In this document: positions 44,153 to 52,971 of the stretch, one piece after another | Layout: each line of letters begins with the position of its first letter | How positions within the stretch are numbered: the stretch's first letter is position 1 | From: an uncultured Alistipes sp. | GTDB taxonomy: Bacteria > Bacteroidota > Bacteroidia > Bacteroidales > Rikenellaceae | Direction: 5' to 3' | DNA length: 64,000 nt | Assembly: GCA_947591475.1 (NCBI GenBank) | Contig: CANQDE010000007.1 | Location: forward strand, 17,458-81,457 | The notes under the pieces: model-generated | What the model was told of the DNA's origin: nothing | Database searches by the model: none | Seen by the model: the letters and a program-made list of their open reading frames with translations, nothing else | Made by a program: the position numbers and the translations under genes

Positions 44153-44646
44153 ATGAAAAGATTTCTATTATTCGCCGTTTTATAATCTTTATGGAACAAC
44201 TGAATGCACAGGACGTTTCACTTTGGGTCGGAGTTTCAAATAACTCCGACCCATTGATACGCCGCCAAGAGGCGTTTATGGATGCTTTTTGTCAATATAT
44301 CTTATCAGTATCAGTAGAATCTGTATCCGGTAGCATTGGAGATTGGGCAAAAACCAAGACGGAAAATAAAGATTCCTGTCGTTTCCACATACTATCCGAT
44401 GTCGCGGATGAAGAAAGCGAGACCATAACCATCTTTATTGGCCGTGGAACTTTAATAGATTATAAATTCGCCTCATTATCAGAAGGAACGGACAATGAGA
44501 TGCGAATAGAAACCGTGTTGATACTTGCGTATGGGGAGGATTCGGAGAGTCATAAAATACGGTCGCAACATGAATATCGATCGCTCGACACCACGCATAA
44601 AAAAGAATTTACTTATAAATGCGAGAACGTTGAAATATATGAATAG
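44153..44646 (+). pseudogene. Frameshifted small secreted protein
   Basis: ATG 44153 reads MKRFLLFAVL and stops at TAA; the next frame continues IIFMEQLNAQDVSLWVGVSN and stays open to 44646. Joined, MKRFLLFAVL plus IIFMEQLNAQ is a standard signal peptide with cleavage after NAQ. The junction lies at GTTTTATAATC, so loss of one base from a short T-run explains the break. An internal ATG at 44191 would give a 151-residue cytosolic protein starting inside the signal. The mature part (RRQEAFMDAFCQYILSVSVE) has no known family. The end overlaps the next gene by 8 nt. Confidence 0.65.
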
Positions 44647-46132
44647 TCTTAATGCAAAAGTTTTCATAATATGGTTATTGTGTTCGTTTTATGGCGGGCA
44701 TGAGATACAAGCTCAATCCTTTGATGAATACAGACATCGTGTACAATCGAATTTTGAGAACTATAAGGACGAGCAGCAGCGCGCTTTTAAAGAATACCGC
44801 GACCGAATAAATGCCGAGTTTGCGGAGTATATGCGTCAGGCGTGGCCCAAGTACAAGTCCAACCCCGCCAAACCTGTTCCCGACTGTCCAGAGCCGCCGA
44901 AGCCGGTCATAAAAGATCCCGATGCTGCGCCGACGAAGGACCCGATACCGTTCGACGAGGTAACTCCTGCTCCCGAACCTGTAAAACCGCCGCAGCCTGT
45001 CGTTCCGCTGCCAAAACCTGAGTCGCAGCCTGTAAAACCGAATAAGCCTGTGTTCGCGTTTACGTTTTACGGCGCAAAGTGCGAAATGCCGCTCGAAAGC
45101 CGACATCGGTTTACCCTGTCCGGTATTGACGAGAACAAGGTTGCCGACGGCTGGATGATTTTGTCGTCGGATGAATACCTGCCTGTCGTGGCTCAGTGTC
45201 TGGACTATCGAAACAAGCTGCATCTGTGCGACTGGGGATATGTGCGTTTTGTCGAACAGATGACAACTGCATTTTTCTCCCACGACCGGCTTAACGAGGC
45301 TCGGCTGATGCAGATGTACATACTTACGCAATCGGGGTACAAAGTGCGTATTGCGCGTGTCGGCAGCAAGCTCGTGTTGTTGCTGTCGTCGAAGGATACG
45401 ATTTATCAATATCCCTATCTGGATATCCGCGGTATCCATTATTACCTCGTCGACGCTTCGCTGGGGCAGACTTCGTTGTATGTCTTTAATCGGGAATTTC
45501 CTAAGGAGCAGGATTTTTCACTACGCATCTCCAAGCAACCGGTATTGCCTCTGAATATGAGCGGGCCACGCCGTTTGCAGTCGAAACATGACAAGGAACT
45601 GACAGCTGAGGTCTCCGTAAACAAGAATCTGATAGCCTTCTACAACGATTATCCGTTGAGCGATCATTGGGATATCTATTCAACCGCCTCGTTGAGCGAA
45701 CGGGCCAAAGAGCAATTATATCCCGTATTGCGGAAATCCGTCGCCGGCAAGAATGCACCGACAGCGGCTAATATGTTGTTGCATTTCGTGCAGACGGCTT
45801 TCAAGTACGCAACCGATGATGAACAGTTCGGGACGGAACGACCGTTGTTTGCTGATGAAACGCTGTTTTATCCCTATTCGGACTGCGAGGACCGAGCCAT
45901 CCTGTATTCGATTCTTGTGCGTGAATTGCTGGGGCTGGATGTTGTCTTGTTGCACTATCCCGGGCATGTGGCGACGGCCGTATGTTTCGATACCGACGAC
46001 GTATATGGTGATTATTTGCAGATAGGTGGCAAACGTTATATTGTCTGCGATCCGACCTATATCAATGCCGATATAGGACAAGCTATGCCGCAATACAAAC
46101 AGACGGCGGCCAATGTTATCAAAACCAAATAG
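44639..46132 (+). CDS. Secreted proline-rich protein with transglutaminase-like domain
   Basis: The 497-residue protein has a signal peptide (MNSLNAKVFIIWLLCSFYGG, cleaved after IQAQ), a charged coiled-coil-like segment (FDEYRHRVQSNFENYKDEQQ), a Pro-rich linker (about 85-130), a middle domain, and a C-terminal transglutaminase-like/papain-fold domain with Cys in YSDCEDRAILYSILVRELLG, His in YPGHVATAV and Asp in CDPTYINADIG. This Cys-His-Asp order is the usual triad. It may be a protease or cross-linking enzyme at the surface. ATG 44639 is chosen for the signal; the longer frame upstream overlaps the previous gene. Confidence 0.78.
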   Translation: MNSLNAKVFIIWLLCSFYGGHEIQAQSFDEYRHRVQSNFENYKDEQQRAFKEYRDRINAEFAEYMRQAWPKYKSNPAKPVPDCPEPPKPVIKDPDAAPTKDPIPFDEVTPAPEPVKPPQPVVPLPKPESQPVKPNKPVFAFTFYGAKCEMPLESRHRFTLSGIDENKVADGWMILSSDEYLPVVAQCLDYRNKLHLCDWGYVRFVEQMTTAFFSHDRLNEARLMQMYILTQSGYKVRIARVGSKLVLLLSSKDTIYQYPYLDIRGIHYYLVDASLGQTSLYVFNREFPKEQDFSLRISKQPVLPLNMSGPRRLQSKHDKELTAEVSVNKNLIAFYNDYPLSDHWDIYSTASLSERAKEQLYPVLRKSVAGKNAPTAANMLLHFVQTAFKYATDDEQFGTERPLFADETLFYPYSDCEDRAILYSILVRELLGLDVVLLHYPGHVATAVCFDTDDVYGDYLQIGGKRYIVCDPTYINADIGQAMPQYKQTAANVIKTK

Positions 46133-46186
46133 TACTTAACCGACATACGATACCCGCAAGTATGATGCTTACTGTCGAATGACAAG

Positions 46187-46224
46187 GAAAAATCCCGCAA
46201 AATCAAAGTTTTGCGGGATTTTTC
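46187..46224 (+). terminator. Terminator of the phase-variable operon 2
   Basis: GAAAAATCCCGCAAAA (about 46187-46202), loop TCAAAG, TTTTGCGGGATTTTTC (46209-46224). Strong 16-bp stem with T-run. Confidence 0.88.
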
Positions 46225-46257
46225 TTTATTTGTCCCCGAATTGGCTTCGGATCTTCG

Positions 46258-46344
46258 CGGAGAGAGAGGGATTCGAACCCCCGGTACAGTTACCCGTACA
46301 CCGCATTTCGAGTGCGGCCCGATCGACCACTCCGGCATCTCTCC
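46258..46344 (-). tRNA. tRNA-Ser (anticodon CGA)
   Basis: On the minus strand: acceptor stem GGAGAGA/TCTCTCC, anticodon arm CCGCA-CTCGAAA-TGCGG with anticodon CGA, a long variable arm (TACGGGTAACTGTA), T arm GGGGGTTCGAATCCC, discriminator G, 87 nt. The long variable arm confirms a class II tRNA. CCA is not encoded. Confidence 0.95.
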
Positions 46345-46492
46345 TTCCGTTTTCGAGCGTGCAAATATAACCATATTTTTTGATTTGCTACCGTTTTTTC
46401 GAAAAAAAGTGCGGAATCGGCTGTCCCGTCGGTCGAAAAGAGCCAGCGAGACCCCTCCCAACGGCTGTTTTGCACGATAAAAAAATTTAGGC

Positions 46493-46758
46493 GATTAGAT
46501 ACAAATTTAAGCCGACGATAATCCAAAACTGTATGACCTTGCGAGTTCCGACCGAAGCCCCCGCCTTGGCGGGGGTTTGCGGAACAAGTTCCGCTTCTGC
46601 TGTGGCGGCTCGGCAATCTGAGCAAGCTCGATTGCGCTCGCCTTCGGCCGCAGTTGGGGGTGGTCAAATTTGTAAACGCGGCTTTGCCGCGAGCGGCACG
46701 ACCGACAGCAATGTAAGTACATTCGTCAACTCGATTCGGTATAAAATTGTATATTGTT
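46493..46758. repeat. MITE-like element copy B
   Basis: Left end GATACAAATTTAAGCCGACG (46497 on), right end TCGGTATAAAATTGTATATT (46736 on). It carries the middle block GCGGAACAAGTTCCGCTTCT, GCTGTGGCGGCTCGGCAATC missing in copy A. Its right end lies 13 bp before a promoter -7 box (46772). Confidence 0.75.
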
Positions 46759-46771
46759 GCCAAAATTTATT

Positions 46772-46779
46772 TACCTTTG
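46772..46779 (+). promoter_or_regulatory. -7 box before the Gly-rich lipoprotein
   Basis: TACCTTTG, with TTGT about 14 bp upstream. Gives a leader of about 140 nt containing a GCGGAACGTTCCGT palindrome. Confidence 0.5.
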
Positions 46780-46926
46780 ACTGGAGACAAACGCATCCCA
46801 ACAAAGCCGGCCGAATCTTCGTTTTTTGTTGCGGAACGTTCCGTTTCGACGAACGGATGTAATAATTCCGGTACGATTTTCGTTCTTTATGTAGAATCGA
46901 ATACCGACGCAAACACATATACAGCT

Positions 46927-48003
46927 ATGAAAAAGTGGAACATTCTTTCCGGTGTCGTTTTGTTTGTCGTCGTTCTGAGCGGTTGCTCGTCGGCTTATTA
47001 TGCGTCGACGGGCTATGCGGGCGATGACCTGTATGTTACGCACGACAAGGCGGAGATCGCACGCCGTCAACAGCGCGAAGCCGAAGCCCGCAAGGCCGAA
47101 GCGGAGGCCCGTCGTGCCGAGTGGGAAGCCCGTATCGCCGAAGCACAGGCGGCTGCGGCCGAAAGCGAATACGACGGATTGGGCTCGACCAATTCTTATT
47201 CGAGCGTGCTGGCCGATTCCTACGAAAGTGCCTATGCCCGCCGTCTGCGCGGTTTCGAATCGTTGTCCTATCGCATGCCGTCGAGCTATTACGATTTCCG
47301 TTACGGCGATGCCTTTACCTATGTTTCGGCCTATGATCCGGCGTTCTACAACATCGTCGTATCGGGCGATCAGGTGTGGGTCGAACCCAAATACATCTCG
47401 TCGATGTTCGGTACGTGGGGCGCGACGGTCTATACCGGCGGCTGGTACGGCGGTTGGAACTACGGTTGGGGTTTCGGGCCTTCATGGTGGGGGTATCCCT
47501 CGTGGGGCTGGAACTGGGGATTCGCCTATCGTCCGTGGTACGATCCGTGGTATGGTCCCGGGTGGGGGCCTGCTTGGGGTCCCGGATGGCATGGCCATTG
47601 GGGATACCGCCGGCCGCACAACTATCGGCTCGACAGCTACACACGTCCGCACAACAACGGCTGGCGTAGCAGCCAAACCGGAGGCGGTCGGAACGACGGA
47701 TACGGACGAGGCTATAACAGCGGTCGCCGAAGCAGTTACAACAATCGCGGTACCGGCAATCGGAACAACAGCTATAACAATGGCTCCCGCAACCCGTCGA
47801 ATAATTCGAGCCGTCCCGGGTACAATCCCGACCGGAACAACGGATTCAATAACAATGGGTTCAACAGTGGTCGAGGTGGAAGTTATAACAGCGGTCGCGG
47901 CAATTACGGCGGCAGTTCGGGAGGATTTTCTGGCGGCAGCCGAGGCGGCGGTGGCAGCAGCGGCGGAAATCGGGGCGGCGGCAGCTACAACAGCGGCCGT
48001 TGA
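46927..48003 (+). CDS. Gly/Tyr/Trp-rich surface lipoprotein
   Basis: The 358-residue lipoprotein has signal MKKWNILSGVVLFVVVLSGC. A short Ala/Glu/Arg helix (about 45-80: RRQQREAEARKAEAEARRAE) likely forms a coiled coil; a middle region (RGFESLSYRMPSSYYDFRYG, VSGDQVWVEPKYISSMFG) leads to a Trp/Gly/Tyr-rich stretch (about 155-210) and an Asn/Ser/Gly/Arg-rich tail with SYNSGRG repeats. The tail is low-complexity and probably disordered. No enzymatic motif. It stands alone between MITE-like copies B and C. Start at 46927 is fixed by the lipobox. Confidence 0.8.
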   Translation: MKKWNILSGVVLFVVVLSGCSSAYYASTGYAGDDLYVTHDKAEIARRQQREAEARKAEAEARRAEWEARIAEAQAAAAESEYDGLGSTNSYSSVLADSYESAYARRLRGFESLSYRMPSSYYDFRYGDAFTYVSAYDPAFYNIVVSGDQVWVEPKYISSMFGTWGATVYTGGWYGGWNYGWGFGPSWWGYPSWGWNWGFAYRPWYDPWYGPGWGPAWGPGWHGHWGYRRPHNYRLDSYTRPHNNGWRSSQTGGGRNDGYGRGYNSGRRSSYNNRGTGNRNNSYNNGSRNPSNNSSRPGYNPDRNNGFNNNGFNSGRGGSYNSGRGNYGGSSGGFSGGSRGGGGSSGGNRGGGSYNSGR

Positions 48004-48180
48004 TCCTCGGGGCTTTGAATGGCGGCAGTAATAAGCGTTCGTTGTCCCTTGTGAGGGCTTCGAGCGCGGGATATCGACAATACCCCTCCCTACAAAATTC
48101 GAGCGACTGGCAAGGCCTGTCTGTGTCGAGCATGAAGACAAGGGGGGGGTACGCAAAAACAAAGGCAAACAGAAAATGGT
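48004..48180. other. Gap without recognisable gene
   Basis: Spacer between the Gly-rich lipoprotein and MITE-like copy C. The minus strand has a frame reading LDTDRPCQSLEFCREGYCRY, with no start or known family, and a GGGGGGGG run ends it. I see no terminator. Confidence 0.35.
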
Positions 48181-48445
48181 GATTATATACAGATTTACAC
48201 CGACGGTAATCCAAAACCGTAAGACCTTGCGGGTTCCGACGAAAGCCCCCGCCAAGGCGGATTTGCGGAACAAGTTCCGCTTCTGCTGTGGCGGCTCGGC
48301 AATCCGAGCAAGCTCGATTGCACTCGCCTGCGGCCGCAGTTGGGGGTGGGTCAAATTTGTAAACGCGGCTTTGCCGCGAGCGACACGACCGACGGCCATG
48401 TAAATACATTCGCCAATTCGATTCGGTGTAAAATGGTATATAGTT
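48181..48445. repeat. MITE-like element copy C
   Basis: Left end GATTATATACAGATTTACAC (48181 on), right end TCGGTGTAAAATGGTATATA (48423 on); close to copy B throughout, including the GCGGAACAAGTTCCGC block. It ends 20 bp before the OmpP1 start codon, so it forms that gene's whole upstream region. Confidence 0.78.
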
Positions 48446-48465
48446 ATCCAGAAAAACAATGGAAT

Positions 48466-50184
48466 ATGAAACGAAATAGTTGGTTGAAAGGATGCTGCAT
48501 CGTCTGCTTCATTGCGGTGCCCTTTTGGATGCAGGCCCAGCCTATGGGAAATCCCGATTATCGGTTCGGCGGTGCGACGTTCAATCGCGACCTGATGATG
48601 GCATGGGATTTCGCGTCGATCGCTCGTCCGCAGAATTTTGGTACGGCTCGGGCGATGGGCATGGGCGGGGCGTTCGTCTCGTTGGGCGCCGACCTGACGG
48701 CAATGTCGCTCAATCCGGCCGGTTTGGGCATGTATCGGCACAACGAAGTGTCGATCACGCCGATGATGGGCTTTTCGCGGGCCACGACCTCCGGAACCCA
48801 GTCTTGGGCCGGCAACCACAGGAATCGGTTCGCTATGGCCGACGTGGGCGTGGCGCTCAATCTGTTCGAAAAGGCGGACAAAAACTTGGTGAGCGTTACG
48901 CTCGGATTCGGATTGAGCCGCGTCGCCGACTTCAATACACGTTATTCCTATGCGTCGGAGCACCGTTATGCCGGTGCGATGGTGCCGAGCATCGCCGATG
49001 TGTTCGCACAGCAGATGAACCAGAACGGTGTCTTTCCCGACACAAATCCGCAAGGCGGTTTGAATGGGCGGTTGGATTATCGCAATCCCTATTTCTGGCC
49101 CGCCGTGCTGGCCTACAAGAGCGCGATGACCCACGTCGTGGAGGACGGAAACGGGAATCCGGTTTGGGAACCCGATGCCATTGGCCCGCGGGCGTCGATT
49201 CTCCGGTCGGTCGATGCGGTCGAATCGGGCTCCATCAACGAATTCAATCTCTCGGCGGGCGTCAATATCAATAACTTCGTTTATGTCGGGGCTTCGCTCG
49301 GCATTCAGGCCGTCCATAAGTCTTCCACGTTCGTTTACGGCGAGGATTACCGCTATTTCGCCGACGGCGATGACGGATATGCTTACGGGCCGGGCGGCGT
49401 GTTGCCGGCTCAGTTGGAGTACGCCGATTTGTGGCAGCGCACGGTGCTCGACGGGGCGGGCGTGAACTTCAAATTGGGCGTGATCGTGCGTCCCGTGGCT
49501 GGCCTGCGGTTGGGAATGGCCGTGCATACGCCGACCTTCTACTCGCTCGAACGATCCTATCAAGCCGGAATGGATTATAACCTGCTCTCCAACGTCGACG
49601 GAATACAGGGTGCCGCCGAACGGCTGGAATCGCCCGTCCAATACGACGAGGCGGGAAACAGTTGGGATTTCGTTTCGCCGACGCGGTTGATGTTCGGCGC
49701 TTCGTACACGTTCGGGCGCTTCGCCATCGTGTCGGTGGATTACGAACGCGACTGGTACAACGGCATACGGGTGAAGAACGTGCCCGACGGCGCCGATTTC
49801 GGTCCGGCACAGTACAAAGCCGACTTCAAAGCCAATTTCTGCGCGACGAACAACGTGCGGGCCGGTGTCGAAATCCGTCCGTTGCCGATTTTCGCGCTGC
49901 GGGCCGGATACGGCTATTCGTCGTCGATGTTGAAGGATGAATCGTTGGCTTACGAGGTGCCGCAGGCGACCGACAGTTCCTATTTCTCCGTCGGCGCCGG
50001 TGTGAATCTTTCGCGTACTGTATCGCTCGATGTGGCCTATCAGCATCTGACCGACCACCAGTCTCGCTATCGCCTGTTTTACAGCTACGACAACAACACC
50101 GAAGCGTTCGCCAGCACGACGGAATTATACGACACATCGTTCACGCGTCATTTCGTCTCCCTTTCGTTGGGTATTCATTTTTAG
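48466..50184 (+). CDS. OmpP1/FadL/TodX-family outer-membrane protein
   Basis: The 572-residue protein has a signal peptide (MKRNSWLKGCCIVCFIAVPF, cleaved after MQAQ). The start of the mature barrel shows the family pattern: GTARAMGMGGAFVSLGADLTAMSLNPAGLGM, then SVTLGFGLSRVADFN, GASLGIQAVHK, LKLGVIVRP-like segments, SPTRLMFGASYTFGRF and VDYERDWYNG, and ends in FVSLSLGIHF, typical of a barrel terminus. Members transport hydrophobic compounds such as long-chain fatty acids across the outer membrane. An acyl-CoA ligase gene lies 3 kb downstream, which fits fatty-acid uptake, but they are not one operon. Confidence 0.88.
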   Translation: MKRNSWLKGCCIVCFIAVPFWMQAQPMGNPDYRFGGATFNRDLMMAWDFASIARPQNFGTARAMGMGGAFVSLGADLTAMSLNPAGLGMYRHNEVSITPMMGFSRATTSGTQSWAGNHRNRFAMADVGVALNLFEKADKNLVSVTLGFGLSRVADFNTRYSYASEHRYAGAMVPSIADVFAQQMNQNGVFPDTNPQGGLNGRLDYRNPYFWPAVLAYKSAMTHVVEDGNGNPVWEPDAIGPRASILRSVDAVESGSINEFNLSAGVNINNFVYVGASLGIQAVHKSSTFVYGEDYRYFADGDDGYAYGPGGVLPAQLEYADLWQRTVLDGAGVNFKLGVIVRPVAGLRLGMAVHTPTFYSLERSYQAGMDYNLLSNVDGIQGAAERLESPVQYDEAGNSWDFVSPTRLMFGASYTFGRFAIVSVDYERDWYNGIRVKNVPDGADFGPAQYKADFKANFCATNNVRAGVEIRPLPIFALRAGYGYSSSMLKDESLAYEVPQATDSSYFSVGAGVNLSRTVSLDVAYQHLTDHQSRYRLFYSYDNNTEAFASTTELYDTSFTRHFVSLSLGIHF

Positions 50185-50193
50185 TAACGAAAG

Positions 50194-50216
50194 CGCCGCA
50201 GCGATTGGCTGCGGCG
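50194..50216. terminator. Terminator between OmpP1 gene and ugd
   Basis: CGCCGCAGC (50194-50202), loop GATTG, GCTGCGGCG (50208-50216). It can serve both convergent genes. Confidence 0.7.
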
Positions 50217-50249
50217 TATTCGATGCTGCTTTCGGCTGGGCCTCGGGGC

Positions 50250-51560
50250 TCAGCCGATTTTGTAGTAGATGAATCCGGCTTCGGCGACCTCTTCGGCGTC
50301 GTAGATGTTCCGACCGTCGATGAGCACCTTCGCCTTCATCAATCGTCCCAGCGCGGTGAACGAGGGTACACGGAACTCCTTCCACTCTGTCAGCAATAGC
50401 AACGCATCGGCATCCGTCGCCGCTTCGTACATATCTTTGCAATAGACGACCCGATCGCCCAGACGCCGTTTGCACTCGGGCATCGCTACGGGGTCGTAGA
50501 CCTTGACGGTCGTGCCGGCCGCAAGCAGCCGGTCGATGACGACCAAAGCCGGAGCTTCGCGCATGTCGTCCGTCTCGGGTTTGAACGAAAGGCCCCACAA
50601 AGCGACGGTTTTTCCGGCCAGCGCACCGCCGTAGTGCCGTTCGAGTTTCTGGAACAGGATGGATTTCTGCGCTTCGTTGACTTCGTCGACCGCCTGCAGC
50701 ACCCGCATCGGATAGCCGTTTTGTTCGGCGGTTCGGATGAGGGCCTTGACGTCTTTCGGGAAACAGGAGCCGCCGTAACCGCATCCCGGGTAGAGGAAAT
50801 TCTTGCCGATGCGGCTGTCGGAGCCGATGCCCCGTCGAACCATGTTCACGTCGGCGCCGACCCGCTCGCACAGGTTGGCGATGTCGTTCATGAACGAAAT
50901 GCGGGTCGCCAACATCGCGTTGGCGGCGTATTTGGTCATCTCGGCCGACGGAATGTCCATGAAATAGACACGGAAATTGTTGGTCAGGAACGGCCGGTAG
51001 AGGCGCGTCATGATTTTCCGTGCGCGCTCGCTTTCGATGCCGACCACCACGCGGTCTGGCGACATGAAATCCTTGATGGCGGCGCCCTCTTTCAGAAATT
51101 CGGGGTTGCTCGCCACTTCGAACTCGATGTGTTCGCCGCGGCGATCCAGCTCCTCTTGAATGGCGGCCTTGATTTTCTGGGCCGTGCCGACCGGAACGGT
51201 CGATTTGGTAACGAGAATCGTGTATTTGCGGATGTGGCGGCCGAAGGTGCGGGCGACTTCCAATACATAGCTCAAATCGGCCGATCCGTCTTCATCGGGG
51301 GGCGTCCCGACCGCCGAAAAGACCACCTCGACCTGATCGAGGCACGTGCACAGATCGGTCGTGAAGTGCAGGCGTCCGGCCTCGACGTTGCGGCGGACGA
51401 GTTCGCTCAATCCGGGTTCGTAGATGGGAATTTCGCCGGCGAGCAGGCGTTCGATTTTCTGGCGGTCGATGTCGACGCACGTAACGTCGATGCCTATTTC
51501 AGCAAAGCAGGCTCCGGAAACGAGCCCGACGTAACCGGTTCCAACGATGGCGATGTTCAT
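50250..51560 (-). CDS. ugd: UDP-glucose 6-dehydrogenase
   Basis: The 436-residue enzyme oxidises UDP-glucose to UDP-glucuronate with NAD, a precursor for capsule and exopolysaccharide. N-terminal GTGYVGLVSGACFAEIG (7-23), VFSAVGTPPDEDGSADLSYV, VTKSTVPVGTA, SNPEFLKEGAAIKDF, AEMTKYAANAMLATRISFMN, and the catalytic Cys in GCGYGGSCFPKDVKALI are all present; the C-terminal domain has LSFKPETDDMREAPA. The start ATG 51560 matches the Rossmann strand MNIAIVGTGY; the longer upstream frame is repeat DNA. No other sugar-nucleotide genes are adjacent. Confidence 0.96.
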   Translation of the reverse strand: MNIAIVGTGYVGLVSGACFAEIGIDVTCVDIDRQKIERLLAGEIPIYEPGLSELVRRNVEAGRLHFTTDLCTCLDQVEVVFSAVGTPPDEDGSADLSYVLEVARTFGRHIRKYTILVTKSTVPVGTAQKIKAAIQEELDRRGEHIEFEVASNPEFLKEGAAIKDFMSPDRVVVGIESERARKIMTRLYRPFLTNNFRVYFMDIPSAEMTKYAANAMLATRISFMNDIANLCERVGADVNMVRRGIGSDSRIGKNFLYPGCGYGGSCFPKDVKALIRTAEQNGYPMRVLQAVDEVNEAQKSILFQKLERHYGGALAGKTVALWGLSFKPETDDMREAPALVVIDRLLAAGTTVKVYDPVAMPECKRRLGDRVVYCKDMYEAATDADALLLLTEWKEFRVPSFTALGRLMKAKVLIDGRNIYDAEEVAEAGFIYYKIG

Positions 51561-51654
51561 ATATTTATGATATGATTGAAACACAAAATTACGCGAAATC
51601 GCCGACTTTACCAAATTTTTATTCATGCGGCGGACGGTATTCGAGCTTTTGACG

Positions 51655-51950
51655 GTCATCTTCGCTGCCACTCTTTTGGCAGGAGAAAGGCCGTAAAAAT
51701 GAAGTCCCCTCATAAAAAACCGTCTACTGCGCTAACGCTCCGGCGGGGCGAAGACTGCGGAGAGCTCGCCGATAGGCGGGCCTCCGCGGGCGGAGGCTTC
51801 GGCCCGCGCGGCCCATCGGGAACTGGTACGGGTCGCACAGTTTTCGGGAGAGAACAATCGGCAGTGACGATAACTTTGTTAAATACTGAAACGCTCTACC
51901 GCATAGGGAACGCTTTTCAAAAGGCGTGTAAGCGGGTTGACGGCCTGCCG
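51655..51950. repeat. REP-like units and GC-rich block before queG
   Basis: Contains TCATCTTCGCTGCCACTCTT, the GC-rich block (51745-51812: GGGGCGAAGACTGCGGAGAG, GATAGGCGGGCCTCCGCGGG, CGGAGGCTTCGGCCCGCG) and a REP-like hairpin (CGCTTTTCAAAAGGCG at 51911-51926 after CGCATAGGGAA). It fills the 390-bp gap; no gene seen. Confidence 0.65.
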
Positions 51951-51952
51951 CG

Positions 51953-52894
51953 TTAATAGATATTCTTTTTGATGCGGGCCAGACCGCTGCGGGTGAGCGG
52001 TGTCTCGCCTAACCGTTCGACGAATTGCGCTTCCGTCATCGACCGCCACGCTTCCGGCCCCGCAGCCAGCGGATCGAACACAGGGTCGAAGGCCGGATGG
52101 GTGTGGAACGGTGCCTGCCGATTGTGCGGACAGCAACTCTGACACTCCTCGCATCCGAAAATCCAGCCGTGCAGGTCGATTTGCGTCGTAGGTTCGCGTT
52201 CGACGGTATGGCAGGAGATGCAACGGTTCGTGTCGATGACGTGCGGCGCGACGATAGCGCCCGTCGGGCAGTGCTCCATGCAGGCACGGCACGTCCCGCA
52301 TCGCGATCCTTCGAACGGCGTGTCGTAAGCGTCGGCTTCGTCGCAGAGGAGCAGCTCGCCCAGCAACACAAACGAACCGTATTGCGGCGTAATCAGCAGC
52401 GATTGCCGGCCGATCCAGCCTAAACCGGCCTCGACGGCCAATCGCTTTTCGGCCAGCGGTGCCGTGTCGACGAAGGCCCGCCCCTCCAAATTCGGCTGCC
52501 GTTCGCGCAAGGCGGCGAACAACCGTTGCAGCATCTTCCGGATGGTCGTATGATAGTCCTTGTTGCAGGCATAGGAGGCCACTTTGGTGCGGCAGTCGGG
52601 CGGATAGCCTTCGCTGAACCGGTTTTTGTAGGCCACGGCGCAGACGACGGCCGTGCGCGCCTGCTCCACCAATCGCCGCGGGTCGAATCGCTTCTCGGCG
52701 TTGCGCTCCATGTACCCCAACGACGATTGATACCCATGTTGCAACCAGTCGCGGAATTGCGCTTCGTTGTCGGCGAAGTGCCGGCATCGGGCGACCCCGC
52801 AAAGATCGAATCCCGCGTCGGCGGCGCATCTTTTTATGTCGCAAAGGGCGAGCATGACCTCGAATCCGTTCGATTTTGGACGATTTTGCTTCAA
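51953..52894 (-). CDS. queG: Epoxyqueuosine reductase
   Basis: The 313-residue enzyme performs the last step of queuosine tRNA modification, using cobalamin and two 4Fe-4S clusters. Visible are the N-terminal domain (CDIKRCAADAGFDLCGVAR), HGYQSSLGYMERNAEKRFDP, VASYACNKDYHTTIRKML, FVDTAPLAEKRLAVEAGLGW and the ferredoxin-like part with CGTCRACMEHCPTGAI, CISCHTVE and CEECQSCCPHN. Length is slightly short but complete. The start is uncertain: ATG 52894 or ATG 52855 (MLALCDIKRC), of which the second looks more like the family N-terminus. Confidence 0.93.
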   Translation of the reverse strand: MKQNRPKSNGFEVMLALCDIKRCAADAGFDLCGVARCRHFADNEAQFRDWLQHGYQSSLGYMERNAEKRFDPRRLVEQARTAVVCAVAYKNRFSEGYPPDCRTKVASYACNKDYHTTIRKMLQRLFAALRERQPNLEGRAFVDTAPLAEKRLAVEAGLGWIGRQSLLITPQYGSFVLLGELLLCDEADAYDTPFEGSRCGTCRACMEHCPTGAIVAPHVIDTNRCISCHTVEREPTTQIDLHGWIFGCEECQSCCPHNRQAPFHTHPAFDPVFDPLAAGPEAWRSMTEAQFVERLGETPLTRSGLARIKKNIY

Positions 52895-52920
52895 AAATAG
52901 TATTTTTAGCCGAATTATCG

Positions 52921-52928
52921 TAATTTTG
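52921..52928 (+). promoter_or_regulatory. -7 box before acyl-CoA ligase
   Basis: TAATTTTG fits TAnnTTTG, 43 bp before the ATG. No clear TTTG partner. Confidence 0.4.
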
Positions 52929-52971
52929 CACTCGGTTTCCCGTTTCTATTACGGAACAAATAAGACGAATT

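Noticed and set aside
47482..50058. Minus-strand frame of 858 codons
   Set aside because: Covers two genes and a MITE-like repeat antisense; low-complexity Ala/Val/Arg composition, no domain.
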